Positions 5,011-5,047 of a stretch of DNA of 5,047 nucleotides are shown in pieces; positions within the stretch are counted from its first letter, which is position 1, and the number at the start of each line of letters is the position of its first letter. The notes below the pieces were generated by a model. It saw only the letters and a list, made by a program, of their open reading frames with translations, searched no databases and was not told the origin of the DNA. Position numbers and translations under genes: made by a program. The DNA comes from an uncultured Aliarcobacter sp. (GTDB lineage Bacteria > Campylobacterota > Campylobacteria > Campylobacterales > Arcobacteraceae): contig CANRCH010000128.1 of assembly GCA_947629065.1 (NCBI GenBank), forward strand, positions 1 through 5,047. Direction: 5' to 3'.

Positions 5011-5047
5011 TTTGTAATAATAGCATAAAATGAGAGTTAATTACAAA
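5011..5047. promoter_or_regulatory. Inverted-repeat operator candidate of the hipA module
   Basis: TTTGTAAT (5011-5018) and ATTACAAA (5040-5047) are perfect 8-bp inverted repeats separated by 21 bases. The arms overlap the -10 and -35 of the predicted hipA promoter. Half-site spacing of about three helical turns centre to centre fits a dimeric HTH repressor such as the HipB-like protein. The outer arm reaches the window edge, so the repeat may be longer. Confidence 0.5.
5017..5046 (-). promoter_or_regulatory. Extended -10 promoter of the hipA operon
   Basis: TGCTATTAT on the minus strand (5025-5017) is an extended -10, with TATTAT at 5 of 6 to consensus. A weak -35, TTGTAA (5046-5041), lies 18 bases from the TGCTATTAT -10 hexamer. 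The start of transcription would fall some 20 bases before the hipA ATG. Confidence 0.5.

Noticed and set aside
1..5047. tRNA, rRNA, CRISPR array or insertion sequence
   Set aside because: No cloverleaf, rRNA-like segment, regular direct-repeat/spacer pattern, transposase or terminal repeats were seen; almost all of the window is accounted for by genes.

Overview
The window is strongly AT-rich, with A/T-ending codons, tight gene packing and Shine-Dalgarno sites of the AAGGAG type. Together with the character of the proteins, this suggests a member of the Campylobacterota, most like Arcobacter/Aliarcobacter; this assignment is inferred from style and not from a marker gene. Every gene supported here lies on the minus strand, so transcription runs from high to low coordinates.

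Region 1 (3364-5047) is a HipA/HipB-like toxin-antitoxin module. A complete HipA-family serine/threonine kinase (3738-4988) comes first and a small helix-turn-helix protein (3364-3738) follows, overlapping it by one base. This is the reverse of the usual hipB-hipA order. The short upstream stretch has an extended -10 promoter framed by a perfect 8-bp inverted repeat, a good candidate operator.

Region 2 (3227-3363) is a gene-free control region. It holds two Fur-box-like sites, a large AT-rich dyad between them and weak promoter candidates, all pointing into the next operon.

Region 3 (1-3226) is a compact six-gene operon whose junctions range from an 8-base overlap to a 3-base gap. In order of transcription it encodes: an HMA2-type protein with a GRLRVR motif and no CxxC; a ferritin-like protein with a glycine-rich membrane tail; a short YtxH-like membrane protein with a basic tail; a glycine-rich multi-pass membrane protein with an acidic tail; a YtxH-like membrane protein with an Asn/Gln-rich N-terminus; and the first 390 residues of a P1B-type metal ATPase with an SCALK motif in its transport helix, typical of the P1B-6 group. 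The window ends before its phosphorylation motif.

My main interpretation is that Region 3 is a ferrosome (fez-type) operon. Ferrosomes are membrane-bounded iron-storage compartments built around the P1B-6 ATPase FezB. Here the ATPase would load iron, the small GxxxGA membrane proteins would shape or populate the compartment membrane, the HMA2 protein would act as an accessory or regulator, and the ferritin-like protein would bind or oxidise iron at the membrane. The Fur-like sites fit iron control. The combination with a membrane-tailed ferritin-like protein and an Asn/Gln-rich membrane protein is the most novel aspect. The function is inferred from gene content, not shown by the sequence alone.
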